This document shows positions 1 to 7,819 of a stretch of 64,000 bases of DNA, piece after piece. The notes under the pieces were generated by a model that was not told where the DNA came from, did not search any database, and saw nothing but the letters and a program-made list of their open reading frames with translations. Both the position numbers and the translations under genes were made by a program. This stretch comes from Chromohalobacter beijerinckii (lineage in GTDB: Bacteria; Pseudomonadota; Gammaproteobacteria; Pseudomonadales; Halomonadaceae): positions 1 to 64,000 of the forward strand of contig NZ_JAKGAK010000002.1 of NCBI RefSeq assembly GCF_023061185.1, given 5' to 3'. Positions within the stretch are counted from its first letter, which is position 1. Every line of letters starts with the position of its first letter.

Positions 1-1017
1 ATCCTTGATCCGGTTCTCCATGTCACCCCGGGCACAGTACTGCTCGTAGTAAAGCTTGAAGCCATCATCGTAACGGGAACTGATGATAAACCGGGGATTA
101 GAGCCTAACTCGCCTTCTTCTAGGCGGGCCACCACCCAGCGTGAGTATTTCCAGGAGTGGGCTTGATACTGGAAGCGGAACGTCCCCGCTACTTTCCCTC
201 CCACCTGCCATTGGGTCTTGCGCACCAGCATCATGGGGACGTCCACTTCCTTGAGCAGCCGGCTGTTCTTGGCGATTCCCACGATGTAGTCGACGTGATG
301 CCGATCACACCAGTTCAGCATCCGGGGACGACAAAAGTGGCTATCACCTCGTAACACGATGCGCGTATCGGGCCAGTATTGACGGATAAAGCGTACCAGT
401 AAGGCGAGGATCGCCCAGCTATGGCGGCTGTCGCTGCGGTCACTGGTGCGCAGATAGCTCACCAGTAAGTGGCGCCCACAGAAGACATACAGTGGGAAGT
501 AGCAGTGGTGATCGTAATAACGGTTAAAGAACTTGCCGGGTTGCTCGCCATGCACGGGGATGTCGGTGCCATCAAAGTCCAGCACGATCTCCTTTGGTGG
601 TTCGTCATGCTGTTCAATGAAGTGATGCCACAGCAACTCATGGGCCTTCACTATTGCTTGCCGATCGGCGTTCTGCTCCACCCGGCACAGCGTCGACTTG
701 CCTGCCAGCGTATCCTCTTCACCGAGCGCTGTCTGAAGGGCCTGATCATAGCGCAGGGCCTCATGGTCGTTGAAATCTTCATAGCCAGCGGCGACACCGA
801 ACACCCGCTGACGAACCAAAGTGTCGAGCTTATGACGAACCTGTTCCGGTGCGCGGGGATCATGAAGCACGGCGGCCAAGCGGCGTGTCAGGCGATGCTG
901 TTTATCGACTTCACGAAGCAGGAGTAATCCGGCGTCCGACGTAATGTGGCCCCCGGAGAAGTCGGCTTCAATTTGGCGGCGTGAGAGTGGCGAGAAGGTC
1001 AGCTTTTCAGGTACCAT
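1..1017 (-). CDS. IS1380-family transposase, partial (runs off left edge)
   Basis: Reading leftwards from an ATG at 1017, the frame stays open for 339 codons to the window edge, so the C-terminus is missing. The N-terminus carries the IS1380-type stretch TSDAGLLLLREVD at about residues 23-35. The first catalytic-type Asp region (VLDFDGTDIPVHG) lies near residue 140. The last visible residues, YCARGDMENRIKD, are the Y-x2-RG-x2-EN-x-IK block that carries the catalytic Glu of this DDE family. No stop or frameshift is seen in the visible part, so the transposase may be intact. It is convergent with nothing; its 5' side faces the tenA region. Family assignment is by motif recognition. Confidence 0.88.
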   Translation of the reverse strand, partial: MVPEKLTFSPLSRRQIEADFSGGHITSDAGLLLLREVDKQHRLTRRLAAVLHDPRAPEQVRHKLDTLVRQRVFGVAAGYEDFNDHEALRYDQALQTALGEEDTLAGKSTLCRVEQNADRQAIVKAHELLWHHFIEQHDEPPKEIVLDFDGTDIPVHGEQPGKFFNRYYDHHCYFPLYVFCGRHLLVSYLRTSDRSDSRHSWAILALLVRFIRQYWPDTRIVLRGDSHFCRPRMLNWCDRHHVDYIVGIAKNSRLLKEVDVPMMLVRKTQWQVGGKVAGTFRFQYQAHSWKYSRWVVARLEEGELGSNPRFIISSRYDDGFKLYYEQYCARGDMENRIKD

Positions 1018-1094
1018 TTTGGAAGCGGCTGTTGGTGCTTGATGGATTGGTTAGGTTCTTGAAATCATAGCACTTTCAGCCGCTTTCTTTTATA

Positions 1095-1115
1095 CCCTGT
1101 GAGAAATCCGGGCTA
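1095..1115. repeat. possible terminal end of the IS1380-type element
   Basis: About 80 bases upstream of the transposase start lies CCCTGTGAGAAATCCGGG, which looks like an IS1380-type terminal sequence. After it the sequence changes to a degraded LysR gene end. The other end of the element is outside the window, so the inverted repeat and target duplication cannot be checked here. Confidence 0.35.
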
Positions 1116-1145
1116 GCGTCAATGAACCAGTTTTCATGACAGAAG

Positions 1146-1290
1146 TTAAAGGTCTTGGCGTGCCCGCAATTGCTGCTCTACGATATCGACGAACGCACGT
1201 GTTCGTGTCGAAATGCTTTGCCTATTCGAATGGATCGCGACGATTTATAAACGGCTAGCTGTGGAAAGCGCGATGCGGGCCGAAGGTATA
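1146..1290 (-). pseudogene. remnant of a LysR-family regulator C-terminus
   Basis: On the minus strand a frame ending in TAA at 1146-1148 encodes TRTRAFVDIVEQQLRARQDL. This resembles the usual end of LysR proteins (R-x-FVD-x2-x-E-x-L). Upstream the frame is broken by a stop, and a neighbouring frame reads FPQLAVY, also LysR-like, so the gene appears frameshifted. The rest of the gene is absent and the fragment abuts the IS1380 element end. I infer that IS insertion and deletion left only this tail. The assignment rests on about 30 residues. Confidence 0.45.
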
Positions 1291-1391
1291 ACTACAATTT
1301 AGTGATCGCTCAGTTTTGTACATAGCAAGCATTCGGCCGCATGTTTGTTGAAAAGCAAAACCTCAGTCGTTTAGTGTATCGATAATGCTTG

Positions 1392-1508
1392 ACGGGGTGC
1401 CGGGCGACCGGCTGAGAGATGCAAGTCCGTGAGTCGGGCTAGCGCATTAACCCGTTGAACCTGATCCGGCGAATGCCTGCGCGTGCAGGCGGGTACTGGC
1501 GTAGGGAA
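1392..1508 (+). promoter_or_regulatory. TPP riboswitch (THI element)
   Basis: The conserved thiamine pyrophosphate aptamer blocks are all present in order. GGGGTGCC lies at about 1394, CTGAGA at 1412-1417, ACCCGTTGAACCTGATC at about 1450-1466, and the closing GGCGTAGGGAA at about 1498-1508. It lies directly upstream of tenA on the same strand. In gammaproteobacteria such aptamers usually shut down expression of the following gene when TPP is bound. Confidence 0.93.
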
Positions 1509-1554
1509 TCAAGCGGGCCTGTGGCAACACATCTGCCTGTCCCCTGTGGCCTGC

Positions 1555-1583
1555 CTCCGGATCCTACTTGCCAACGACCGGAG
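1555..1583 (+). promoter_or_regulatory. putative ribosome-site sequestering hairpin of the tenA leader
   Basis: CTCCGG at 1555-1560 is a perfect complement of CCGGAG at 1578-1583. The latter contains the Shine-Dalgarno sequence of tenA (CGGAGA, 6-7 bases before the ATG at 1590). This hairpin could be the expression platform of the TPP riboswitch, giving control at translation initiation rather than by termination. No U-run terminator is seen between aptamer and start codon. Confidence 0.5.
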
Positions 1584-1589
1584 ACGATC

Positions 1590-2264
1590 ATGGCCTACAG
1601 TTTCGACGATCTAAAAAATACGTGTGCGGCCGATTGGCAGGCGTACATCCAGCACGAGTTCGTGCGCCGATTGGGCGCCGGTACGCTCGAGTCGGATGCT
1701 TTTCGCTATTATCTTCAGCAGGACTATCTGTTTATTCAGCATTTCGCGCGGGCGTATGCGCTGGCGATCTATAAAAGCCGCAACATGGCGGATCTGCGCC
1801 AAGCCTTTGATGGTCTCAAGGCCATCGTCGATACCGAGCTGACGCTGCATGTCGACTACTGCCGGCAATGGGGCATCAGTGACCATGACTTGGCTCGATT
1901 ACCAGAAGACCGGGCCACCATGGCCTACACGCGCTATGTGCTCGATGCCGGCAATCGGGGCGATTTACTCGATATGCACGTGGCGCTTGCCCCGTGTCTG
2001 GTGGGCTACGGCGAAATCGCCAATATGCTAAACAGCGAGTCCACGACGGTACGCGCCGATAACCCCTACGATGCCTGGATCGCGATGTATGAAAGCGATG
2101 CATTCCAAAGCGCCATGCACAGTGAAATCGAATGGCTAGACGAACGACTGGCCGGTGTGACCGAGCAGCGCTTTGAAGAACTCGTGGGTATTTTTCGAGA
2201 TGCAACCCGTCTTGAGATCGACTTCTGGCAAATGGGGCTCGATTGGCGATCTCGTAGTCACTAA
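1590..2264 (+). CDS. tenA: TenA-family aminopyrimidine aminohydrolase (thiaminase II)
   Basis: A 224-residue protein of normal TenA length. TenA hydrolyses the 4-amino-5-aminomethyl-2-methylpyrimidine product of thiamine breakdown to HMP, feeding thiamine salvage in the cytoplasm. The expected residues are visible: QQDY with an Asp near residue 45, the nucleophile Cys in ALAPCLVGYGEI (Cys136), and the C-terminal RLEIDFW acidic residue. The ATG at 1590 was chosen over an in-frame upstream ATG at 1455 because the latter lies inside the riboswitch. The chosen start has a Shine-Dalgarno sequence, and homologs begin with a similar short lead into the helical domain. It is a single-gene unit under the TPP riboswitch, convergent with the MFS gene. 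Confidence 0.93.
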   Translation: MAYSFDDLKNTCAADWQAYIQHEFVRRLGAGTLESDAFRYYLQQDYLFIQHFARAYALAIYKSRNMADLRQAFDGLKAIVDTELTLHVDYCRQWGISDHDLARLPEDRATMAYTRYVLDAGNRGDLLDMHVALAPCLVGYGEIANMLNSESTTVRADNPYDAWIAMYESDAFQSAMHSEIEWLDERLAGVTEQRFEELVGIFRDATRLEIDFWQMGLDWRSRSH

Positions 2265-2279
2265 TTAGATCAACCCGTA

Positions 2280-3545
2280 TTACGGCTCGTGTTGGCGATA
2301 GGTCTCTTGCGGTTGAAGATATAAGCGCTGTCGGCGCTGTTGGATCAGCATGATAGCCCCGATCAGGGCGGCGATGACGCCGGCACTGGCGCCGACGCTC
2401 ATCGCCCAGCGTGGCCCAGCGTGGTCGGCGAGCCAGCCGACGATGGGGGCGCCAAGCGGCGTGCCACCCATGGTGATCGCCATGCGCAACGCCATTACTC
2501 GGCCACGCATCATCGGTTCCGTCGAGAGCTGAATCAGTGCGTTGGACGCGGTCATGAAGGTCAGCGCGGCCAAGCCCGTCAGCATCAGGGCGGAGGCGAA
2601 GAGGTATGCGTTGGGGGCAAGAGCTGCCAGGCCGCAGCAGACACCGAATCCCAGAGTAGAGAAGCACAGTAGCCGCATGTGTGGGCGCTCGCGCTTGGCT
2701 GCCAATAGCGCACCCGTGACCGAGCCGACGGCTAAGGATGAGGTTAGGAACCCGTACTGCCCCGCCTCGCCATGAAAGGCGCGTACCGACATGGTGGAAA
2801 TATAGACCGCGAAGTTGAAGCCGAAGGTGCCGATCATGAAGAGCATCAGCAAAATGGCTTTCAACTCGGGGCGCTGCCAGACATAACGGAAACCTTCCGT
2901 CAGTCCGCCAGTGTTATGCCTTGGCCGGGCGACGGGGAGCAGTTCATCTAGCCGCAGTAAACATAGCGACCCGAGCACGGCGGCGAAAGACGCTGCGTTG
3001 ATCATGAAGACCCAACCGCTGCCGAAGGCAGCGATCAACAACCCGGCAACGGCAGGGCCGATCATCCGTGCAGCGTTGAAGGAGGTCGAGTTGAGGGCCA
3101 CTGCGTTGGAGAGATACTTTTCGCCGACCAGATCGTTGACGAAGGTCTGTCGTGCGGGGGCATCGAAGGCCGTGACGCAGCCGAGCCCCAAAGCGAAGAG
3201 GTAAACCTGCCAAAGTGTCACCACGCCGGTGAGGGTGACCAGTCCCAGCCCTACTGCCAATAGCCCCAGCAATGCCTGAGTGAGAAGGATTAGCCGGCGG
3301 CGGTCGAAATGGTCGGCGGCGTAGCCGGTCAGCGGAAGCAGCAGCAACTGTGGGCCGAACTGTAAGGCGATGGTAATGCCCACGGCGCTGGCATCGTGGT
3401 CGGTGAGCACGGTTAGTACCAACCAGTCCTGAGCGATGCGCTGCATCCAAGTGCCGATATTGGAGACCAGGGCGCCGATGGCCCATACGCGGTAATTGTA
3501 AAAACGTAGCGAGCGAAAAAGGCGGGTATCGCTCATGCCGTGCAT
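2280..3545 (-). CDS. MFS transporter (DHA3/EntS-like exporter)
   Basis: A 421-residue hydrophobic protein with about 12 predicted membrane segments. The opening FRSLRFYNYRVWAIGALVSNIGTWMQ is typical of MFS_3/DHA3 exporters (EntS-like). The cytoplasmic loop after segment 2 has AADHFDRRRLILL, the usual MFS D-R-x-G/R-R motif. Segment 5 has FNAARMIGPAVAGLL. The substrate cannot be told from sequence; relatives export siderophores, macrolides or other small compounds. The start may be 3536 (MSDTRLF) rather than 3545, as neither has a clear ribosome site. It is convergent with tenA with only 15 bases between, so it is not part of the thiamine unit. Confidence 0.85.
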   Translation of the reverse strand: MHGMSDTRLFRSLRFYNYRVWAIGALVSNIGTWMQRIAQDWLVLTVLTDHDASAVGITIALQFGPQLLLLPLTGYAADHFDRRRLILLTQALLGLLAVGLGLVTLTGVVTLWQVYLFALGLGCVTAFDAPARQTFVNDLVGEKYLSNAVALNSTSFNAARMIGPAVAGLLIAAFGSGWVFMINAASFAAVLGSLCLLRLDELLPVARPRHNTGGLTEGFRYVWQRPELKAILLMLFMIGTFGFNFAVYISTMSVRAFHGEAGQYGFLTSSLAVGSVTGALLAAKRERPHMRLLCFSTLGFGVCCGLAALAPNAYLFASALMLTGLAALTFMTASNALIQLSTEPMMRGRVMALRMAITMGGTPLGAPIVGWLADHAGPRWAMSVGASAGVIAALIGAIMLIQQRRQRLYLQPQETYRQHEP

Positions 3546-3730
3546 AGCAGTTGACGGGAGAAGGAGGTCGTACGGTTTGAGTTGTTGTGCATAAGCGTTT
3601 TGGACTGGTTGAAGGATCGGAGTGACAGCGTTAATCCGCTAACGACCGTTGTACCACGGCCTGGCCTCGCGCATGATTCAGACCATGGTGGCAACGCCCC
3701 GATTCGATATTTCTGAGACGAGAGAACATC

Positions 3731-4027
3731 ATGCCGCAATATGCCGTAGTGGCCTACGATTACACTGATGCCGAGGCGTTGGATCGCCGCCTGGCCAACC
3801 GCGAGGCGCATTTGGCGGGCGTGCGCGCGCTTGCCCAAGAGGGATGTTTCCTGAGTGGCGGGGCGATCCTGGATGACAACGGCAAGATGGTTGGCTCTAG
3901 CGCGCACTTCCAGTTCGCCGACCGCCAGGCGTTGGAAGCATGGCTTGAGATAGAACCCTACATGACCGGTCGCGTATGGGAGCGAGTCGATATTCGCGAA
4001 GTGAAACTGTTTGACCCGAGCACCTGA
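3731..4027 (+). CDS. YciI-family protein
   Basis: A 98-residue protein with the YciI (dimeric alpha-beta barrel-like) pattern. It starts with a beta strand (YAVVAYDYTD), then R-x8-HLAGVRALAQEG with the conserved His, then SGGAILDD and a C-terminal strand with VRLWERVDIRE-like character (WERVDIREVKLF). The E. coli YciI fold has an active-site His-Asp pair, but the physiological substrate of the family is generally unknown. A GAGACGAGAG ribosome site precedes the ATG. It is followed after 8 bases by a small gene on the same strand, probably co-transcribed. Confidence 0.85.
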   Translation: MPQYAVVAYDYTDAEALDRRLANREAHLAGVRALAQEGCFLSGGAILDDNGKMVGSSAHFQFADRQALEAWLEIEPYMTGRVWERVDIREVKLFDPST

Positions 4028-4035
4028 GCGAGACC

Positions 4036-4383
4036 ATGTCCGATAGTCCGTTACCACTGGCAGCCACCGTGCGCGAAACGCTTGAAGCGGCGCCGCGAGA
4101 GAAGCTCCCCATGACCTACCAGGACGTCGCCGACGCGCTCGGCTTGCAGCCACCGCGTACCATCCAGCGTGTCGCCCAGGCGTTGGAGATTTTGATGCGT
4201 GAAGACGCCGCTCAAGGACGTTCCTTCATCGCCGCGCTGGTGGTTAGCCGCCGTGCGCCGCACATGCCGGCACGTGGCTTCTTCGAGTTAGCCGTCGAAC
4301 TGGAGCGGTTTCCCGCCGATAGCTCCTTGCATGCTCAGGCATGGCGAGACGAGTACCAGCGAGCGATGACGCGGCGTGAATAA
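4036..4383 (+). CDS. small conserved protein with a winged-helix-like N-terminus
   Basis: A 115-residue protein I do not recognise by name. Residues about 8-50 (VRETLEAAP, MTYQDVADALGLQPPRTIQRVAQALE) look like a helix-turn-helix segment. The second half has VVSRRAPHMPARGFFELAVELERF, a pattern seen in uncharacterised proteobacterial proteins. It has no signal peptide or membrane segment, so it is probably cytoplasmic. It starts 8 bases after the YciI-like gene, suggesting one transcript. A regulatory or nucleic-acid-binding role is possible but is only inferred from the helix-turn-helix appearance. Confidence 0.65.
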   Translation: MSDSPLPLAATVRETLEAAPREKLPMTYQDVADALGLQPPRTIQRVAQALEILMREDAAQGRSFIAALVVSRRAPHMPARGFFELAVELERFPADSSLHAQAWRDEYQRAMTRRE

Positions 4384-4479
4384 GTGCTTGCTTGTTCTGG
4401 CTTATACCAGGATCTACGTTTAGAGGGCTAAACACGTTTTGCCGTACAAGGACGTCTTACACACCACATGGAGGTGAGC

Positions 4480-5343
4480 ATGGTTCGCAAGGTCGCGATT
4501 CACGCACAGTCCCAGACACTGCCGGGTAGCGAAGCCGAGATGGACCCGCCGGCCGAGATGATCCGTCCCGGCTACCGGGGGGCGTCGAAGCTGGAAGGCA
4601 AGATCGCCTTGATCACCGGCGGCGACAGCGGCATCGGTCGCTCGGTGGCGATCCACTTCGCGCGCGAGGGCGCCGATGTAGCGGTGGTCTACCTGAGCGA
4701 GCGCGAGGATGCCGCCGAGACGCAGCGCTTGGTGGAAGCCGAAGGGCGTCGCTGTCATCTGATCGAGGGCGACCTGGCGGAGGCCGAGTTCTGCCGTCGC
4801 TGCATCGACGAGACGGTGCAGGTCTACGGAGGGCTCAACATCTTGGTCAACAATGCCGGTACCCAGTGGGTGTGCCAGGACCTGACCGAGCTTTCCGACG
4901 AGCAATGGCGCTCGGTGTTCGAGACCAACATGCACAGTCAGTTCTATCTCGCCAAGGCAGCGCTGCCGCACCTGGGCGAGGACGATGCCATCATCAACAA
5001 TGCCTCGGTCAATGCCTATATCGGGCCGGACTTCCTGGTCGACTACTCGGCCACCAAGGGGGCCATCGTCAGCTTCACGCGCAGCCTCTCGAACCAGGTG
5101 GTGGGGCGCGGCATTCGCGTCAACGCCGTGGCGCCCGGGCCGGTGTGGACGCCGTTGCAGCCGGCGACACTGGGCGCCCATGACCCGCAATGGCTGGAAG
5201 GCTTCGGTGAGGAAACCCCGATGGGGCGTGCCGGGCAACCCAGCGAACTCGGACCGGTATTCGTCTTCCTGGCGAGTCTCGATGCTTCCTTCATCAGCGG
5301 CCAGACGATTCATCCCAATGGTGGTACCGTCGTCAATGGCTAA
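4480..5343 (+). CDS. SDR-family oxidoreductase (YhxD/YhdF-like, glucose-1-dehydrogenase-like)
   Basis: A 287-residue classical short-chain dehydrogenase with a longer N-terminus than usual. The dinucleotide site TGGDSGIGRS lies near residue 45, followed by NNAG and the catalytic Ser region NNASVNAY. The catalytic YSATK and the C-terminal SGQTIHPNGG are also present. The extended N-terminus (SQTLPGSEAEMDPPAE) matches the YhdF/YhxD/YgdD group, often annotated as general-stress or sugar dehydrogenases. The start at 4480 was chosen because GGAGGTG sits at 4470-4476, overlapping an upstream in-frame ATG at 4468. It is followed almost immediately by the AGE epimerase, so the pair probably acts on the same sugar; this is inference. 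Confidence 0.88.
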   Translation: MVRKVAIHAQSQTLPGSEAEMDPPAEMIRPGYRGASKLEGKIALITGGDSGIGRSVAIHFAREGADVAVVYLSEREDAAETQRLVEAEGRRCHLIEGDLAEAEFCRRCIDETVQVYGGLNILVNNAGTQWVCQDLTELSDEQWRSVFETNMHSQFYLAKAALPHLGEDDAIINNASVNAYIGPDFLVDYSATKGAIVSFTRSLSNQVVGRGIRVNAVAPGPVWTPLQPATLGAHDPQWLEGFGEETPMGRAGQPSELGPVFVFLASLDASFISGQTIHPNGGTVVNG

Positions 5344-5381
5344 TGAAAGCCAACGTTTTCGTCACTCGAGGCGCGCAAGGC

Positions 5382-6629
5382 ATGGCAGATAATACGCATT
5401 CACCGGCACGGCGCTGGCTGGACGCCGAAACGCATCACCACTGGCTGACCCGGGAAGGACTGAGACTGCTCGAGTTCCACCGTCAGGCACGGCTGCCGAG
5501 CGGTGGGTTCGCGCCGCTGGATGGCGATGGGCGAATTCCCGAGGGTGCGGGTGCGGACACCATGATCACCGGTCGCATGGCGCACAGTTACGGGTTGGCG
5601 GCGATGCAGGGTGTGCCCGGTGCAGCGTCGTTGGCCGAGCATGCCATACGCGCCTTGAGCGGTTTGCTGCGCGATGAAAAAGATGGCGGTTGGCTGGCGG
5701 GCGACCCCGCCATGACGGCGGACCGTACCAAGCAGTGTTACCTGCATCATTTCGTCGCCCTGGGCGCCGCCACGGCTCGTCAGTCGGGCATCCCCGGCTC
5801 AGCGGCGCTGCTCGACGAGGTGGTCGAGGTCATCGAGACGCGCTTCTGGTCGGAGGACGAGCAAGCCTTCGTCGAGAGTTATGCACAAGGCTGGCGCGAG
5901 TTGGCGGATTATCGTGGCGGCAACAGCAACATGCATGGCGTGGAGTTGTGCCTGGCATTGGCCGATGTACGCGATGAGCCACATTGGCTGGATCGGGCGT
6001 TGGCCATCGTCGAGCGGTTGATACATCGACACGCGGCGCCGCGCGACCATCGCATTCTCGAGCATTTTCACGGCGACTGGGCCGAGTGGCCGGACTACAA
6101 CGTCGAGCAGCCGCATCACGACTTCTATCCGTATGGCGCCACGCCCGGACACGGTTTCGAATGGTCGCGCCTGATGTTGCATCTGGAGGCGGCGTTAGAG
6201 GCGCGTGGGCGTGATGCGCCCACCTGGCTGTTTGCGGATGCCGCTGCGCTGTTCGAGGCCAGCCTGCGTGACGGCTGGGCCAGTGACGGTGCGCCTGGGT
6301 TGGTATACACCGTGGATTGGCAGGGCCAGCCCAGCTCCAGGCGGCGCCGCCACTGGACGCATGCTGAAGCGTTGGCAGCGGCTGGGGCCTTCCTGCAGTG
6401 CACCGGCGAGGCGCACTACGAGCATTGGTATCGCCATGTGTGGGACTTCATCGACACCACCTTCATCGACCGGACGCGTGGCGGTTGGTATCAGGAACTG
6501 GATCATCGTCTCGCTACCGACCCGGCCGAAGGCGACGTCAAACCCGACCTTTATCACGCCTACCAAGCCACCTTGCTGCCGCGTCTACCGCTGGCGCCCG
6601 CGTTGGCCGTGGCGATCGAGCGCTTGTAA
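5382..6629 (+). CDS. AGE-family epimerase/isomerase (YihS/mannose-isomerase-like)
   Basis: About 415 residues forming an (alpha/alpha)6 barrel sugar isomerase of the N-acylglucosamine 2-epimerase family. Family blocks visible in order are TMITGRMAHSYGLA, GGNSNMHGVELCLAL, YNVEQPHHDFYPYGATPGHG, FEWSRLMLHLE, HWTHAEALAA and KPDLYHAYQATLLPRLP. These include the His residues used for proton transfer in YihS and related aldose-ketose isomerases. An upstream in-frame ATG at 5343 overlaps the SDR stop (TAATG), but homologs begin near the RRWLDAETHHHWL block, so I prefer 5382. The substrate (mannose, sulfoquinovose or another hexose) is not determined by sequence. Probably in an operon with the SDR gene. 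Confidence 0.85.
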   Translation: MADNTHSPARRWLDAETHHHWLTREGLRLLEFHRQARLPSGGFAPLDGDGRIPEGAGADTMITGRMAHSYGLAAMQGVPGAASLAEHAIRALSGLLRDEKDGGWLAGDPAMTADRTKQCYLHHFVALGAATARQSGIPGSAALLDEVVEVIETRFWSEDEQAFVESYAQGWRELADYRGGNSNMHGVELCLALADVRDEPHWLDRALAIVERLIHRHAAPRDHRILEHFHGDWAEWPDYNVEQPHHDFYPYGATPGHGFEWSRLMLHLEAALEARGRDAPTWLFADAAALFEASLRDGWASDGAPGLVYTVDWQGQPSSRRRRHWTHAEALAAAGAFLQCTGEAHYEHWYRHVWDFIDTTFIDRTRGGWYQELDHRLATDPAEGDVKPDLYHAYQATLLPRLPLAPALAVAIERL

Positions 6630-6646
6630 AAGCGTCTTGTTCTTTT

Positions 6647-6674
6647 GGCCGGCGGACACATGAGTTCGCCGGCC
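6647..6674 (+). terminator. strong hairpin after the AGE epimerase gene
   Basis: GGCCGGCG at 6647-6654 pairs with CGCCGGCC at 6667-6674, extended by three inner pairs, with a 6-base loop. There is no U-run after it on the plus strand, so intrinsic termination is uncertain. It may instead protect the 3' end of the SDR-epimerase transcript. Confidence 0.35.
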
Positions 6675-6786
6675 AGCTTGAACCACCCACCTCGCGTCCC
6701 AATGATTATCAGACTACCTTTTCAGGCGACTGGATACGTCCCGCCGCTTGGCGAGGCGTGATCCGACGCACAGACCAGGAGGCTTC

Positions 6787-7650
6787 ATGAGCCAAGAGAC
6801 CGAGTACACCCCACCCCGTGTTTGGATCTGGAAGAGTGAAAGCGGTGGCAAGTTCGCTAGCATCAACCGCCCGATTGCGGGGCCGACCCATGAGAAAGAC
6901 CTGCCGGTGGGCGAGCATCCGTTCCAGCTTTATTCGCTGGCCACGCCCAATGGCGTCAAGGCAGGGATCATGTTCGAGGAGCTGCTGGCGCTGGGCCATC
7001 AGGGCGCCGAATACGATGCGTGGTTGATTAACATCGGAGAGGGCGATCAGTTCGGCAGTGGCTTCGTCGAGGCCAATCCCAATTCGAAGATACCGGCGCT
7101 GATGGACCACAGCACCGATACGCCGACGCGTGTCTTCGAATCGGGCTCGATTCTTCTGTATCTCGCCGAGAAGTTCGGGGAGTTCCTGCCCAAGGAGCAT
7201 GTGGCGCGCACCGAGGCGCTCAACTGGCTGTTCTGGCAGATGGGCAGTGCGCCGTTCCTCGGCGGCGGTTTCGGGCATTTCTACAGCTATGCGCCGGTCA
7301 AGCTCGAGTACGCCATCGACCGCTATGCCATGGAGACCAAGCGTCAGCTCGATGTGTTGAACCGGCACCTGGCGGAGAACCGCTATCTGGCCGGCGACGC
7401 ATACAGCATCGCCGATATCGCCACCTGGGCGTGGTACGGGCAGTTGGTGCTGGGGCGTCTCTACGATGCTGCCGAGTTCCTGCAAGTGCAGGAATACACC
7501 CATGTCGTGCGCTGGGCCGAGGAAATCGACGCACGCCCGGCGGTGCTGCGTGGGCGGATGGTCAATCGCACCTTCGGGGAGCCGGAACTCCAGCTCCACG
7601 AGCGCCACGATGCCAGTGATTTCGAGACTCGGACCGAGGACAAGCGTTAA
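6787..7650 (+). CDS. yghU: glutathione-dependent disulfide-bond oxidoreductase YghU
   Basis: A 287-residue GST-superfamily protein aligned end to end, from memory, with E. coli YghU (288 residues). The N-terminal thioredoxin-like domain carries NRPIAGPTHEKDLPVG, TPNGVKAGIMFEELLALG, NPNSKIPAL and the glutathione gamma-glutamyl site ESGSILLYLAEKFG. The helical C-terminal domain has GGGFGHFYSYAPVK and ends with the family signature HERHDASDFETRTEDKR. YghU binds two glutathiones and reduces small disulfides in the cytoplasm. The ATG at 6787 has a strong AGGAGG just upstream; an upstream in-frame start at 6748 lacks one. Its stop codon overlaps the left arm of the long palindrome described next. 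Confidence 0.96.
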   Translation: MSQETEYTPPRVWIWKSESGGKFASINRPIAGPTHEKDLPVGEHPFQLYSLATPNGVKAGIMFEELLALGHQGAEYDAWLINIGEGDQFGSGFVEANPNSKIPALMDHSTDTPTRVFESGSILLYLAEKFGEFLPKEHVARTEALNWLFWQMGSAPFLGGGFGHFYSYAPVKLEYAIDRYAMETKRQLDVLNRHLAENRYLAGDAYSIADIATWAWYGQLVLGRLYDAAEFLQVQEYTHVVRWAEEIDARPAVLRGRMVNRTFGEPELQLHERHDASDFETRTEDKR

Positions 7651-7791
7651 GCTCTGCCTGACAAGTGTCTGCGCTCAGCCATACGGCGTTAAAAATTGGC
7701 TCAAAATACTCATTTACACCTCGTAAACTCCGTTTTTTCGCCAATTTTTGCCTTGTCTGGCTATCGCTCGCCGACTTTTCAGAAGAGCTTA
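7648..7791. repeat. long imperfect palindrome, copy 1
   Basis: A 144-bp near-palindrome between the convergent genes yghU and the NagD-type phosphatase. Its outer arms are TAAGCTCT (7648-7655, including the yghU stop) and AGAGCTTA (7784-7791). Inner arms include AAAAATTGGC (7691-7700) against GCCAATTTTT (7739-7748), and a small central stem TTTAC/GTAAA. A second, diverged copy lies at 53360-53505, also between convergent genes. It may serve as a bidirectional terminator or be a small non-coding mobile element. Confidence 0.8.
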
Positions 7792-7819
7792 GGCATAACG
7801 CTCGCGCCGTCAACGAGCG

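Noticed and set aside
4420-5313. 297-codon open frame on the minus strand across the SDR gene
   Set aside because: It is the complement of a clear SDR protein and encodes Arg/His/Ala-rich sequence with no family pattern, as expected for a shadow frame in GC-rich DNA.
6709-7608. 299-codon open frame on the minus strand across yghU
   Set aside because: Antisense to an end-to-end YghU match with its own ribosome site.
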